Positions 33,607-43,318 of a DNA stretch of 64,000 bases are shown here, one piece after another (within the stretch, counting starts at the first letter, position 1; each line of letters begins with the position of its first letter). Origin of the DNA: an uncultured Bacteroidia bacterium (GTDB lineage Bacteria > Bacteroidota > Bacteroidia > Bacteroidales > F082); NCBI GenBank assembly GCA_902769875.1, contig CACXQV010000007.1:1-64000 (forward strand). The letters are read 5' to 3'. The translations under genes were made by a program, and so were the position numbers. The notes beneath the pieces are model-generated. The model was not told where the DNA came from. It ran no database searches and saw only the letters and a list, made by a program, of their open reading frames with translations.

Positions 33607-36063
33607 TTATTTGAACTTTAACTTTTTATCTTTGGTGTCAAACTCGAAGTTGCCGAGCTGCTTCATGTTCTTCTGTCCGATGACCCATTGCTCGACCATA
33701 CGGCTCACCACCTTGCATTCAACATTGTAGAGCGAGCGGCCTGCAATTCTCACCTCTTTGATGACAAAGATGGCATTGTTGGCGATGCCGCCGGTGGTCA
33801 GGATCTTGTCCACGTCGCCTTGGAAGTCGTCGGCGGTGATGCGTCCGGCCTTTAGCATTTCCAAAGCCCTGCTTTCGGAGACGCAGAAGTCGGCGTTTTG
33901 GCTATAGGTGAAAGGCTCGTTGTAGCCGTCCACATTGGCGAAGAAGGTGAAATAGCCTTTTGGCGTAACGGTGAAATGCTCGGTTTGTTCTTCCTGCGGG
34001 TTGATGGCGATGTTGACCGTGCCGCCTTCCTTGATTTGCTCGCGTGGCACGAAGTCTTTGCTCAGGATTCGGAACTCGGTGCGGCGGTTCATCTGGTGGG
34101 CGGCTTCCTTCACCTCGTTGTTGGGCAGTTTGTTGATGAAGTCCTCGGTGAGTCTTGTGCCCGCCTTGAAGGTATAGCCCTTCACGGTGATGTCGTTTTG
34201 GATGGTGCGCGGCACTCTTTCGCCATACCCCTTGGCGGTCAGGCGGAGCGGGTCGATGCCTCTGATAATCAGGTAGTCGACCACGCTTTGGGCGCGTTTT
34301 TGCGAGAGGATGTCGTTGTGCTCGTCGGTGTCGCGCAAGTCGGTGTGCGAGGCCAATTCGATGGTGATGGTCGGGTTGACCTGCAAGGTTTCAATCAAGC
34401 CTTGCAGCGAATCCTCAAACTGCGGCTTGAGGTCCCATTTGCCCAAATCATAAAGGATATCGGGCAGCATAATAGGCTCCTGCGGGATGGGTTCGATGTC
34501 GTATTCCTTTTCAATGTCTTTGCTGAACTCAAGTCCGATGGTGGTTTCTTGAGCGGTCAGTGTGAAGTAATTGTCTTTGTCGACGGTGATGTCGTAAGTC
34601 GTGTTTTTGCTGATTTGGCTGTCGCTGAAGTTGAAATAGCCCTTGTCGTGGGTGCGGGTCATCATATTGGAGCCGTCGCTGCCAATCAAACGGACTGCGG
34701 CGTTGCTGACGTATTGCTTGGTCTTGGCGTCCTTGACCGTTCCCGAAAAGGTGAACAGAATGGGCGGTTCCTCAAAGTAATAGATGTTGTCCAATGCACG
34801 GTTGTTGCCCCGGTTCGACGAAATGAAGCCACGTTCTTCGGTGGGGTGGAAGACGATGCCGAAGTCGTCGCCCGTCGAGTTGATGGGGTATTTCAGGTTG
34901 CGAGGCTCGCCCCATTCACCAGTGCTGTCCATCGAGCTCACGAAAATGTCCAATCCGCCCATTCCGCCGTGGCCGTCGGAGGCGAAGTAAAGGACGGTGT
35001 CGTATCTCAGGAATGGGAACATTTCGTTGCCGGGCGTGTTGATGCGCTCGCCAAGGTTGAAGGGGTGCTTGAAGGCGTCGTTGGCGTTGTCGCGCATGGC
35101 CACCCAGATGTCGTTGCCGCCGAAACCGCCTTTGCGCTCAGCGGCGAAATACATGATGAGCTCGTCGTTTGACAGGGTCGGGTGTCCTATAATGTCCAAG
35201 GTGTCCACTCCTGCAATCTCCACGGGGCGTGCCTCCGAGAAAGAGCCTCCGCTTTTGCCCGCCACCATGATCTGGCAGCCGTTTTTCCTGTGGGCTCCGT
35301 TTTGGCACCGGGTGAAGTAGAGTTTGGTGTATTTCGAGTTCATGAAGGGCGTGCCTTCGCTGGCCTCGGTGTTCACGTTCTCGCTCTCGTCGGCAAGTAC
35401 GGGCGTGCTCCATTCGCCTTTGCGGTCTTGCTTCGAGGTGAAGAAGTCGGCGAACTCTTGCCCTGTGATGCCGTCTTTTTCCTTGCCTGTGGCGGCGTCG
35501 CGGTTGGAGGTGAAGATGATTTCGTTGAAAGTGTTGTTGAGCCAAGTGGCACAAAAGTCGGAATCTCGCGTCGAGTTGACCTTTTTCAGCTCCGTGAGTT
35601 CATATTTCGATGGGTTCTCTTTCCATTCCTGTATTGTCTGCGTGGTCTCTATGCCAAGGGGGCCTCGCGGGTCTTCGGGCACTTTTTGTGAATAGGCCTC
35701 ATACATTTCGATGGCATCCTTGAACTTTTCGTTCATCTTATAGGTCTCTGCCAAATAGAGATAAACTTCGGGATGCGTGTTGGGGTATTCCGTTCTCAAA
35801 AGCCGTTTGTAGAAAGGCTCGGCGCGTTTGGTGAGTCCGATAAGTCGATAGCACTCACCCATTTGGAAACTGATGCGGTTGCGCTCGTCCTTGTTGCGGC
35901 GCACCTTGCGGTAGGCTTTCTTGTAGCGGTCGGCGGCCTCGGTGTACTGCTTGCGCCCGAAAGCCAAGTCGGCGTTTTTGGCGGGGTTTCTTCTTTGTGC
36001 GTAAAGGTCGCTGCCCATAAAGATGAACAGGACCGATAGGATGATTAAGAGGTATCTTTTCAT
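33607..36063 (-). CDS. TPR / beta-propeller / OmpA-family protein, PorE-like T9SS component
   Basis: An 818-residue protein with signal peptide, TPR repeats (about 30-150), a WD40/PD40-type propeller with recurrent blocks (F-T-S-N-R-D, Y-F-A-A-E-R-K-G-G-F-G-G-N-D-I-W, Y-F-A-S-D-G-H-G-G-M-G-G-L-D-I-F), a carboxypeptidase-regulatory-like domain (F-S-G-T-V-K-D-A-K-T), and an OmpA-like peptidoglycan-binding domain (I-E-L-A-S-H-T-D-L-R-D-T ... S-Q-K-R-A-Q-S-V). That order matches PorE, which anchors the T9SS core to peptidoglycan. It carries about 180 extra C-terminal residues. Several T9SS substrates in the window support the role. The start at 36063 follows from the signal peptide and a -7 box TACCTTTG (36122-36115, minus strand). 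Confidence 0.8.
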   Translation of the reverse strand: MKRYLLIILSVLFIFMGSDLYAQRRNPAKNADLAFGRKQYTEAADRYKKAYRKVRRNKDERNRISFQMGECYRLIGLTKRAEPFYKRLLRTEYPNTHPEVYLYLAETYKMNEKFKDAIEMYEAYSQKVPEDPRGPLGIETTQTIQEWKENPSKYELTELKKVNSTRDSDFCATWLNNTFNEIIFTSNRDAATGKEKDGITGQEFADFFTSKQDRKGEWSTPVLADESENVNTEASEGTPFMNSKYTKLYFTRCQNGAHRKNGCQIMVAGKSGGSFSEARPVEIAGVDTLDIIGHPTLSNDELIMYFAAERKGGFGGNDIWVAMRDNANDAFKHPFNLGERINTPGNEMFPFLRYDTVLYFASDGHGGMGGLDIFVSSMDSTGEWGEPRNLKYPINSTGDDFGIVFHPTEERGFISSNRGNNRALDNIYYFEEPPILFTFSGTVKDAKTKQYVSNAAVRLIGSDGSNMMTRTHDKGYFNFSDSQISKNTTYDITVDKDNYFTLTAQETTIGLEFSKDIEKEYDIEPIPQEPIMLPDILYDLGKWDLKPQFEDSLQGLIETLQVNPTITIELASHTDLRDTDEHNDILSQKRAQSVVDYLIIRGIDPLRLTAKGYGERVPRTIQNDITVKGYTFKAGTRLTEDFINKLPNNEVKEAAHQMNRRTEFRILSKDFVPREQIKEGGTVNIAINPQEEQTEHFTVTPKGYFTFFANVDGYNEPFTYSQNADFCVSESRALEMLKAGRITADDFQGDVDKILTTGGIANNAIFVIKEVRIAGRSLYNVECKVVSRMVEQWVIGQKNMKQLGNFEFDTKDKKLKFK

Positions 36064-36169
36064 AGACGTAAATTCTCTTTTTGCAAACGCGGAAATGGCG
36101 TTTTTATTATTGGGCAAAGGTACAATAATTCGGGGAAACAAATAGTGCCATCAGAAAGAAAAATGATGT

Positions 36170-36790
36170 TTAGCCAATGGCGGTCGAAATTTCAATCAAA
36201 TACTGTTTGATTTCACCATCAGTTGGAGGATTAACAATAATATAATCGACTTCTTACGAGTAGTCAACATCTTCAAAATAGGACAATTGTGAGCGGAATA
36301 GTTTGTCCGAAAACAAATCACCATAGATTTCAATTGCTCTTTGGCTGATTTCGTCAATTGAAAACTTCTCTTTCAAAAGAAAATATAAATCCACATAGTC
36401 TTTCCATTTCGACCTTCTTCCTAATGCGTAGGCTTTCATTGCAGCAAGGTTCAACAATTCAGGCAATCTAATAATGTTGTCAAAGCTATTGTTAGCCTTG
36501 ATTTGGAAAGGATATTGGAAGAAAGTGACTTTTACTTCGTTGACTACCAAGTTCATTTGGTCAGTGACGTTCCATGTGACAATGGAAGGAAACCCCGATG
36601 ATTGAACTTTTTCAAGATTCTTTTTTCTGTTGAGCGGAGCGAACTTGAACAAGTCGAAGTCGATGGAACGCCGATGTCCGAGATAAAGGGCTATGGCGGT
36701 GCCTCCCACAAGGTAATATTCTCGCTTGAACTCGCCGATGAGAGGTAGAAGTTCAATTTGCTTGCCGTTCAGGACTTCTTTGTGGAACAT
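36170..36790 (-). pseudogene. AbiEii/AbiGii-like nucleotidyltransferase (toxin type) with in-frame stop
   Basis: The first 178 codons (36790-36257) encode a nucleotidyltransferase with Y-Y-L-V-G-G-T-A-I-A-L-Y-L-G-H-R-R-S-I-D-F-D-L-F, the G-G and D-x-D motif of AbiEii-type toxins. A TAA at 36256-36254 interrupts it. The same frame continues E-V-D-Y-I-I-V-N-P-P-T-D-G-E-I-K-Q-Y-L-I, ending at 36170. A single GAA-to-TAA change explains this, so the last 27 or so residues are lost or read through. Start overlaps the upstream small gene by 38 bp. In known AbiE systems the toxin is balanced by an upstream-encoded antitoxin. Confidence 0.75.
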
Positions 36791-37046
36791 AACGGTTGAA
36801 TACCAAGGTGAAAAAATTGTAAATCTGCGGGAAGTAGTTCAGTTTTTGTCTGCCTTTTGCTGCAAAAAAAACATCGGCTACTTTATCCATACCCATCAGG
36901 TTGAATAAGGCTTTCACATCGTCCATTGTGCCATAGTTCAGTATCGTTTCCACCAAAAGGCTGTCGCTAATATCTTTCTTTTTGGCTTCAGGTGTGTACC
37001 AAAACAATGCAGCATGGTCGGCTATGTATTTTTCTCGCGCTGTCAT
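36753..37046 (-). CDS. Small protein upstream of and overlapping the AbiEii-like gene
   Basis: A 97-residue protein (M-T-A-R-E-K-Y-I-A-D-H-A-A-L-F-W-Y-T-P). From memory, proteins with this opening and K-K-D-I-S-D-S-L-L-V-E-T-I-L-N-Y-G-T commonly precede AbiEii genes in Bacteroidota, so it is the likely antitoxin or partner. It ends in a different frame inside the AbiEii gene (38-bp overlap), typical of coupled toxin-antitoxin genes. The -7 box at 37058-37051 lies only four bases before the ATG, suggesting a leaderless or nearly leaderless transcript. Confidence 0.7.
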   Translation of the reverse strand: MTAREKYIADHAALFWYTPEAKKKDISDSLLVETILNYGTMDDVKALFNLMGMDKVADVFFAAKGRQKLNYFPQIYNFFTLVFNRYVPQRSPERQAN

Positions 37047-37050
37047 GCTG

Positions 37051-37058
37051 CAAAGATA
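37051..37058 (-). promoter_or_regulatory. -7 box (TATCTTTG, minus strand) directly before the AbiE-like pair
   Basis: It reads 37058 to 37051 on the minus strand; transcription would be expected to start close to the A of the ATG at 37046. Confidence 0.55.
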
Positions 37059-37081
37059 CAAAAAACGGGCAGATAATAGAC

Positions 37082-37116
37082 AAAAACTCCCAAAATAGTG
37101 AAGATTTCGGGAGTCT
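37082..37116 (-). terminator. Putative terminator after the PKD/T9SS gene
   Basis: On the minus strand GACTCCC-GAAA pairs with TTTTGGGAGT-T across a short loop, followed by T residues (37085-37081). It lies just past the stop at 37128. Confidence 0.6.
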
Positions 37117-37127
37117 TTGCCAAGGAT

Positions 37128-39899
37128 TTAGACTTCAATTATTGAATCTTGATGATTTGTTTTTGTGGAGGTCACGCTTTCTCCAATCATCTGAATCAGA
37201 TAAATTCCATTGGGCAGGTTGCTTATGTCGATGGTTTCTTGGTCATTGCCATTGGTGCTTTGGGTTAATAGCAATTGGCCAAGGACATTGTAAATCCTCA
37301 CGCTAACAACATCAACGCCCTCAATCAGCAACTTTCCGTTGGCGGGATTGGGAAACACGCTGATTTTCAAGTTTCTGTTTTCGTCAACATCGAACCATTC
37401 CGCGAAAATGTCGAGGCTGAAACTGACCTCACAGTCCTTGTCGGTTCTTGCCGACAATGTGCCATGTCCAAAAGTGGTTACCCAAAGTTGGCAACTGAAA
37501 CCACTCTCCGATGGCATGACCACCCAATCGGGAACGGTACACGACCATGTAAGCGCACCTGGCGCAATACCCATTGAATCAGTCACTCTATATTCATAAA
37601 GACCATCAATGATATTGGTTGAGACATACACTTGCGACAAACCTTGAAGGGCAAGTTGTTGGGCATGGTTCACGGTGAGGTCCAGTCTTACAATGCTGTC
37701 GCAGCCCGTTATGGTTTGCAGTGTTTGCTCATAATGTCCTGATGCAGTGTAAGTTTGGCCATTCCAAGTAAACTCTTCGCAAGCTGTAGCCATAGTGTCA
37801 TTTGTAACATCATAGTTTACGGTTAATTGAAGAACAAACAGACTGTCACAACCATCGGGATTTTGGACGGTATCGGAATAAACGCCAGAAGCATAATAGG
37901 TTTGGCCGCGCCATGTGTAACTATTGCAAGCCTCAACATTTTCTGTCGTGCTAAAAGTTCCCCCCATTTCAAGTTCCAGCAACAACAAACTGTCGCAACC
38001 TTGGACACTTTCCAAAAGATGCTCATAAAAGCCAGATTGCGAATAGGTTTGCCCATACCAAGTGTAAGCGTCACAGGCTTCAACGTGAATTTTAGTCGTA
38101 TCGCTATGGTTGACGGTGAGGTGCAAACTCACAATGCTGTCACAGCCATAATAAGTTTCGCCTTGTAAATCATAAACACCTGATTCCGTATAGGTTATCC
38201 CGAAGTTTTCATAAGCATCGCAAACCGAGACATATTCTTCGCTCATGTAGTTGGGATGAACGTGGATGGCTGTCGTCAAAGTGGAAACCAATACGCTTTG
38301 GCCTTGCTCGTCCTTGAAAACATTGCACGAAACGGCATAATTACCTGCCTCGGTGAATGAGTGGGATATTGGGAAACCCGAAGCTGTTGTCCCATCGCCG
38401 AAGTCCCAATGAGCGGCGGAGCAGTTGTAATTGGTCTGCAAATCAAATTCAGTCTCGTCGTTCAGGCAAATATCGAAGCCCATAGGATGTGCAATGGCAG
38501 TTTCATCATTCACAATAATTTGACTTACAAGGCTATGCGAATGTGTTCCCAAAGAATACGCATAACTTTCGCCTTGCCCCAATCCGTAGGCATGTGCCAC
38601 AAAACCACCCAAAGGATTCGACAAAGTATGCCCCCCCGACCCTAACTGAATCTTGGCAAAAGAATATTCAGGGTAACTCGCCACCTCACTGAAACGGGAA
38701 GCGATATTTTGGCCATCCAACACCATGTTTTGGACAAACGCGGTGGCTACCACAATGTTCACATAATGAAATGTGCAATGCCCATTGATAAATATGGGAA
38801 AAGTGACATAATCCATAGTTTGCTCTAACGGACTGATGCGCACCATGGAAGGGTCGCCGATTAGTGGGTCACTTTGGTGGTATAATGCACCGGTAAGGTA
38901 CATGAACACCTCGGCAGGTTCCGAAGTTTCAAGCAATATGGCAGGGGCTTCAGGTTGCATTTCAAATTCGTAGGTTTCAAAGGCATCAATGGTTGTTTGC
39001 AAAACACCGTCCACAAAAACTTGGCAGTTGTCGTTAGCTGCAGTAACACGAACCCTATCGTAAAACCGCCTCTCCGTACTGGTCACGATGAAACGCTTTC
39101 CCCACGTGTCTATGGGAAGCATTTGCTCAAAAATCATATCCGCGACTCCGCAAAACGGATCCGAATCTGGAATATAAGTACCTCTGTCTCCAGCAAATAC
39201 AGCAATTTTCTTCCCTTCAAGGCTTCGCACCCGAGTACCCGAAAGGTTACCATCCAGTTCTCCAAGAGGTACGGATTGAACTTGATAGCATTGGCCTGCA
39301 TCCAATACAACGTAAAAGATATTCCCTGCATGATGACCACCTTTTGTGTCGCAGGTCAACTGTATTTCGACCATCGTGTTGTCTTCCAACGCTAACACTG
39401 AAAACTCCGAACGCATGGCGGTGTCACCAGTGATGGAATTTGGGGCATAGCACTGCACTATATAGTCGTCGCCCAAAGCCGTGATGGGGAAAACGCATGA
39501 GGCATCCAATGAATACTCGCGGAAATTGAACGCAAACAGCGAAATGGAATCCGTGGCCACCACATGCAAGCCTATGTCAAGGATGGTGTCGGAGGCCTCT
39601 TCATCGTAGGCCTGCTCAAAAGGTATTTCAAGCGTTGTCACTTGACCGATAGCGACATTGAAATCCGAAGACCAGTTCGTGCGAGGATTGGTCACCGTGC
39701 CCGAACATGCCCTTGCAGTCGACATTTTGAGATACAAGGCTCTTTCGGGATGTTCCTGTTCCAGCCTTAAATTGGGCATGAAAGCCAACCAAAAATCGGT
39801 GCCGACAGTACTTTGCGCGAAGACGTTTGGCACGACTAAATGCGCCAAAAGCAACAAGGCAAAGAATCGGTATGCCATTATGCGCAAAGTGGTTTTCAT
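37128..39899 (-). CDS. Large secreted PKD-domain protein with IgGFc-like N-terminus and T9SS sorting domain
   Basis: A 923-residue protein with a signal peptide (ending N-V-F-A), then an N-terminal region starting V-G-T-D-F-W-L-A-F-M-P-N that resembles the IgGFc-binding domain found in Bacteroidota adhesin-like proteins. A PKD domain follows (W-D-F-G-D-G-T-T-A ... H-S-F-T-E-A-G-N-Y). Four tandem repeats of about 50-60 residues come next, each with Y-G-Q-T-Y-x-x-S-G-x-Y and G-C-D-S-L/I, then a C-terminal sorting domain (V-F-P-N-P-A-N-G-K-L-L-I ... N-G-I-Y-L-I-Q). It is likely surface adhesion. The start at 39899 is preferred over 39935 because of the signal peptide and the -7 box at 39959-39952. 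Confidence 0.83.
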   Translation of the reverse strand: MKTTLRIMAYRFFALLLLAHLVVPNVFAQSTVGTDFWLAFMPNLRLEQEHPERALYLKMSTARACSGTVTNPRTNWSSDFNVAIGQVTTLEIPFEQAYDEEASDTILDIGLHVVATDSISLFAFNFREYSLDASCVFPITALGDDYIVQCYAPNSITGDTAMRSEFSVLALEDNTMVEIQLTCDTKGGHHAGNIFYVVLDAGQCYQVQSVPLGELDGNLSGTRVRSLEGKKIAVFAGDRGTYIPDSDPFCGVADMIFEQMLPIDTWGKRFIVTSTERRFYDRVRVTAANDNCQVFVDGVLQTTIDAFETYEFEMQPEAPAILLETSEPAEVFMYLTGALYHQSDPLIGDPSMVRISPLEQTMDYVTFPIFINGHCTFHYVNIVVATAFVQNMVLDGQNIASRFSEVASYPEYSFAKIQLGSGGHTLSNPLGGFVAHAYGLGQGESYAYSLGTHSHSLVSQIIVNDETAIAHPMGFDICLNDETEFDLQTNYNCSAAHWDFGDGTTASGFPISHSFTEAGNYAVSCNVFKDEQGQSVLVSTLTTAIHVHPNYMSEEYVSVCDAYENFGITYTESGVYDLQGETYYGCDSIVSLHLTVNHSDTTKIHVEACDAYTWYGQTYSQSGFYEHLLESVQGCDSLLLLELEMGGTFSTTENVEACNSYTWRGQTYYASGVYSDTVQNPDGCDSLFVLQLTVNYDVTNDTMATACEEFTWNGQTYTASGHYEQTLQTITGCDSIVRLDLTVNHAQQLALQGLSQVYVSTNIIDGLYEYRVTDSMGIAPGALTWSCTVPDWVVMPSESGFSCQLWVTTFGHGTLSARTDKDCEVSFSLDIFAEWFDVDENRNLKISVFPNPANGKLLIEGVDVVSVRIYNVLGQLLLTQSTNGNDQETIDISNLPNGIYLIQMIGESVTSTKTNHQDSIIEV

Positions 39900-39990
39900 T
39901 TTTATTGCTTGATTATCAAACGATAATCGTTCCATCAGTTTATTTCAATCGCAAAGATAGGCATATTTCTGAACACGAACAGTAATGGCA

Positions 39991-40021
39991 ACAAAAAAAT
40001 CCCGCCGTTTCCAGCGGGATT
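39991..40021 (-). terminator. Rho-independent terminator after secDF
   Basis: On the minus strand AATCCCGC pairs with GCGGGATT around an 8-base loop, followed by T7. Confidence 0.8.
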
Positions 40022-40058
40022 CTTTGCAAACAGTTTAGAAGGTTAAAAATGAATGAAC

Positions 40059-43000
40059 TTATTTCTTCTTTTTGTCGCTTTCGGCAATCTCCTTGTCTTT
40101 CTTGTCGCCCTTCATCAGGATGTAGGAGAACGGAGTGGACAGGAACACTGACGAGAAGGTACCGGCTAGCACACCGACCAACATGGCGAAGATGAAGCCA
40201 CGGATGGTGTCGCCGCCAAAGATGAAGATGGCGAGCAACACGACCAAGGTCGAACCTGATGTGTTGAAGGAACGGGTCAAGGTGCTGTTCACTGCGTTGA
40301 CCATATTCTCCTTCCAAGAGGCTTTCGGGTGCAGGTTGACGTTCTCACGCACACGGTCGAAGATGACCACGGTGGCGTTGATGGAGTAACCGATGACGGT
40401 CAGCACGGCGGCGATGAAGCTCTGGTCGACTTCCATAGTGAAGGGCAAGATGTTGTAGAACAGCGAATACATACCCAACACGATGATGGTGTCTTGAGCC
40501 AAGGCCATGATGGAGGCCACACCATATTGCCACTTCTTGAATCGGATGGCGATGTAGCAGAACATCAGGGCCAAGGCCACGATGATAGCCCAGATGGACT
40601 TGCGTGTGACGTCGCTGGCGATGGTGGCGCCCACTTTTTGCGTGCTCAGGATGCCGACGGTTTCGTCTTCCGATGAGAACTGTTCGGGCGTGAGGTTGTT
40701 GCCGTAGAGGCCCTTCAAACCGTCGTAAAGGATGGTTTGGATGACGGAGTCGACGGCGGGGCTGTCGTTGTTGATCAAGAACTTGGTCGTGATCTTCACT
40801 TGGCCATTGGTGCCGTAGGTCTTCACTTCGGGAGCGCTCCAGTCTTCCACTTCTTGGTTCTCTCTCATTTCGAGAGCTTTGTGGATGGCTTGCTTGTCGA
40901 TGTTAAGGTCGGTCAAGGCCTCGCGGACGGTTTCGACCTTCATATTCGGGTTGTCGAACTGCACCACATAGTTGCGACCACCGGTGAAGTCGATGCCGAG
41001 GTTCAAGCGGCGGATGCCGAGCGAAGCCAAGCTGACCACGAGGAAGCAGATGCAGATGATGAAGGAGGTCTTGCGCATATTGATGAAGTCGTAGTGCTTG
41101 TCTTGCAGGAAGCTGCGCGTCAAATTGGTCGAGAAGCTAAGCTGTTTGTCATTGTCCATCATGCGTTCGAAAATCAAACGGGTGATGAAGATGGAGGTGA
41201 ACAAGGAGGTCAGGATACCGATGCAGAGGGTGACGGCGAAGCTGTGGACAGGACCCGTACCCAAGATGATCAGGATGATACCCGTAATCAAGGTGGTGAT
41301 GTTACCGTCGATAATGGCGGAGTAGGCGTTCTTGTAACCATCGGCCACGGCGAGCTTGATGCCCTTGCCGGCCTTCACTTCTTCCTTGATACGCTCGAAG
41401 ATAATCACGTTCGAGTCGACGGCCATACCTAATGTAAGCACGATACCTGCGATGCCGGGCAAGGTCAACACCGAGCCGAGGCAGGCCAACACACCAAACA
41501 GGAAGAACACGTTGACCAACAAAGCAATATCGGCCACGAAACCTGACTTGTTGTAGAAGAACACCATGTAAACCAGCACGAGGATGAAGGCGAACACCAT
41601 CGACCACATGCCTTTTTGCACGGCTTCCTTACCGAGCGAAGGACCAACCACTTGTTCCTCAAGGATACGGGCAGGGGCAGGCAGCTTACCGGCCTTCAGG
41701 ATGTTGGCCAAGTCTTGGGCCTCTTCGATGGTCATGCCGCCGCCTGAGATTTGTGAACGGCCTCCGGCAATCTCTTGGTTTACGACAGGGTAGGAGTAGA
41801 CGTAGTCATCGAGGACGATGGCCACTTGCTTGCCCACGTTTTCGCCGGTGAGGCGTTTCCAAGCCTTGGCACCTTCGGGATTCATTTGGATGGTGACTTC
41901 AACTTGGTTGCCTTGGCCGTAGTCTTGACGGGCGTCGGTGATGACTTCGCCGCCGAGGGCGCACTTGTTGTCGCGCGACATCTTCAAGGCCACGAGGTCG
42001 AGGAACTCGATGGTCTCGCCGTTTTCGCCAGGATAGGATTCGGGTTTCACTGTCCAAGCCAACTTCAGCTGGCGCGGGAAGATGCTCTTGGTTTCAGCCA
42101 GCATTTGGTTGATGGCTGCGGTGTCCTTCACTTGTGCGATACCCACACGGGCCGAAGCGCCGTTGATGGGTTGCAGCTTGGCGAACAAGGGGTGTTCTTG
42201 CGCAAATTGGCTCATATCGTCGTCGCTGGCGGTCAGCGAGTCGGCTTCTTGGCTTTGGCTCAGCTGGCCAAGTAGGTCTTCGCTGGTGGTGTCGGCAGCG
42301 GCCACTTCAGTGCCTTCGGTGGCTTCAGCCACATCGGTGCCTTCTTCGTTGGCGGCAGGCTGTTCGGTCGCGGCAGGCATGTCAACATTGGCCTTGGCTT
42401 TTCTGGTTTGGGCCAACTTGGCATCGGCTTCGGTGAAGTATTGCTGTATCTCCGAGAAGTTATAGGTTTCCCAGAATTCGAGTTGGGCAGTGCCTTGAAG
42501 GAGTTTGCGGACGCGCTTCGGGTCCTTGATGCCGGGCAGTTCGACGAGGATACGGCCCGAATTTTCCATCTTCTGGATGTTGGGCTGGGCCACGCCGAAA
42601 CGGTCGATACGGGTTCCCAAGATTTGGTAGGAACGGTCGATGGCGCCGTCGCTTTCGCTCTTCAACACCTTCAACACGTCGTCGTTGGTCGAGTTGATGT
42701 TGATGCCCTTGTCCTTGAATTCATAGAGGAAAATGGAGACTAAGCTGGCGTTGGGGTCGACTTCCTTGAAGGCTTCGCCGAAAAGTGTGACGAAATCGCC
42801 CTTGCTTTCTTCCTGTCTCTGGGTGGCCAGTTCCATGGCCTTCAGGAAGGTGGGGTCTTGTGAGTCGCCCGACAAGGCCTTGACAATGTCTTTCACCGAG
42901 ACCTCAAGGGTGACGTTCATGCCGCCCTTCAAGTCAAGACCCAAGTTGATTTCTTTTTCTTTTGCTTCGCGGTAGGTGTACTTTTTGAATCCCAAGTTGT

Positions 43001-43223
43001 ACACATTCACGTTGCTGACCGAGTCCAGATAGTAGGTTTCCTTCTCGTTTTTCAGAAGGTTGATTGTCGACTCGTCTCCGTTTGCAAGCTTCGTAGCCTC
43101 GGCTTCGGCGAACTTCTCGGCCTTGTTTTCCACTCTTCTTGTCACTAAGGTGAACGAGAGCTGGTAGAGGAAGATGAGCGCGAAGATGATGGCTATCGCT
43201 CTGATTGCTCCTTTGTTTTGCAT
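40059..43223 (-). CDS. secDF: Fused protein translocase subunit SecDF
   Basis: A 1054-residue fusion of SecD and SecF with 12 membrane segments, which uses proton motive force to pull secreted proteins out of SecYEG. The SecD half has G-L-D-L-K-G-G-M-N, and G-M-A-V-D-S-N-V-I-I-F-E-R-I-K-E-E in its membrane part. The SecF half has G-I-D-F-T-G-G-R-N and G-Y-S-I-N-A-T-V-V-I-F-D-R-V-R-E-N. A low-complexity A/T/E-rich insert lies near residues 270-330, usual for Bacteroidota. Promoter -7 box TATTTTTG at 43308-43301 (minus). Confidence 0.95.
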   Translation of the reverse strand: MQNKGAIRAIAIIFALIFLYQLSFTLVTRRVENKAEKFAEAEATKLANGDESTINLLKNEKETYYLDSVSNVNVYNLGFKKYTYREAKEKEINLGLDLKGGMNVTLEVSVKDIVKALSGDSQDPTFLKAMELATQRQEESKGDFVTLFGEAFKEVDPNASLVSIFLYEFKDKGININSTNDDVLKVLKSESDGAIDRSYQILGTRIDRFGVAQPNIQKMENSGRILVELPGIKDPKRVRKLLQGTAQLEFWETYNFSEIQQYFTEADAKLAQTRKAKANVDMPAATEQPAANEEGTDVAEATEGTEVAAADTTSEDLLGQLSQSQEADSLTASDDDMSQFAQEHPLFAKLQPINGASARVGIAQVKDTAAINQMLAETKSIFPRQLKLAWTVKPESYPGENGETIEFLDLVALKMSRDNKCALGGEVITDARQDYGQGNQVEVTIQMNPEGAKAWKRLTGENVGKQVAIVLDDYVYSYPVVNQEIAGGRSQISGGGMTIEEAQDLANILKAGKLPAPARILEEQVVGPSLGKEAVQKGMWSMVFAFILVLVYMVFFYNKSGFVADIALLVNVFFLFGVLACLGSVLTLPGIAGIVLTLGMAVDSNVIIFERIKEEVKAGKGIKLAVADGYKNAYSAIIDGNITTLITGIILIILGTGPVHSFAVTLCIGILTSLFTSIFITRLIFERMMDNDKQLSFSTNLTRSFLQDKHYDFINMRKTSFIICICFLVVSLASLGIRRLNLGIDFTGGRNYVVQFDNPNMKVETVREALTDLNIDKQAIHKALEMRENQEVEDWSAPEVKTYGTNGQVKITTKFLINNDSPAVDSVIQTILYDGLKGLYGNNLTPEQFSSEDETVGILSTQKVGATIASDVTRKSIWAIIVALALMFCYIAIRFKKWQYGVASIMALAQDTIIVLGMYSLFYNILPFTMEVDQSFIAAVLTVIGYSINATVVIFDRVRENVNLHPKASWKENMVNAVNSTLTRSFNTSGSTLVVLLAIFIFGGDTIRGFIFAMLVGVLAGTFSSVFLSTPFSYILMKGDKKDKEIAESDKKKK

Positions 43224-43318
43224 TGTAAAACTAATTTAATTATTTGACTTTTAATTTGTTAAATTTCCACTTCTGTCTTTTTTACCTTAATTTGAGCCTG
43301 CAAAAATAAGAAATATTT

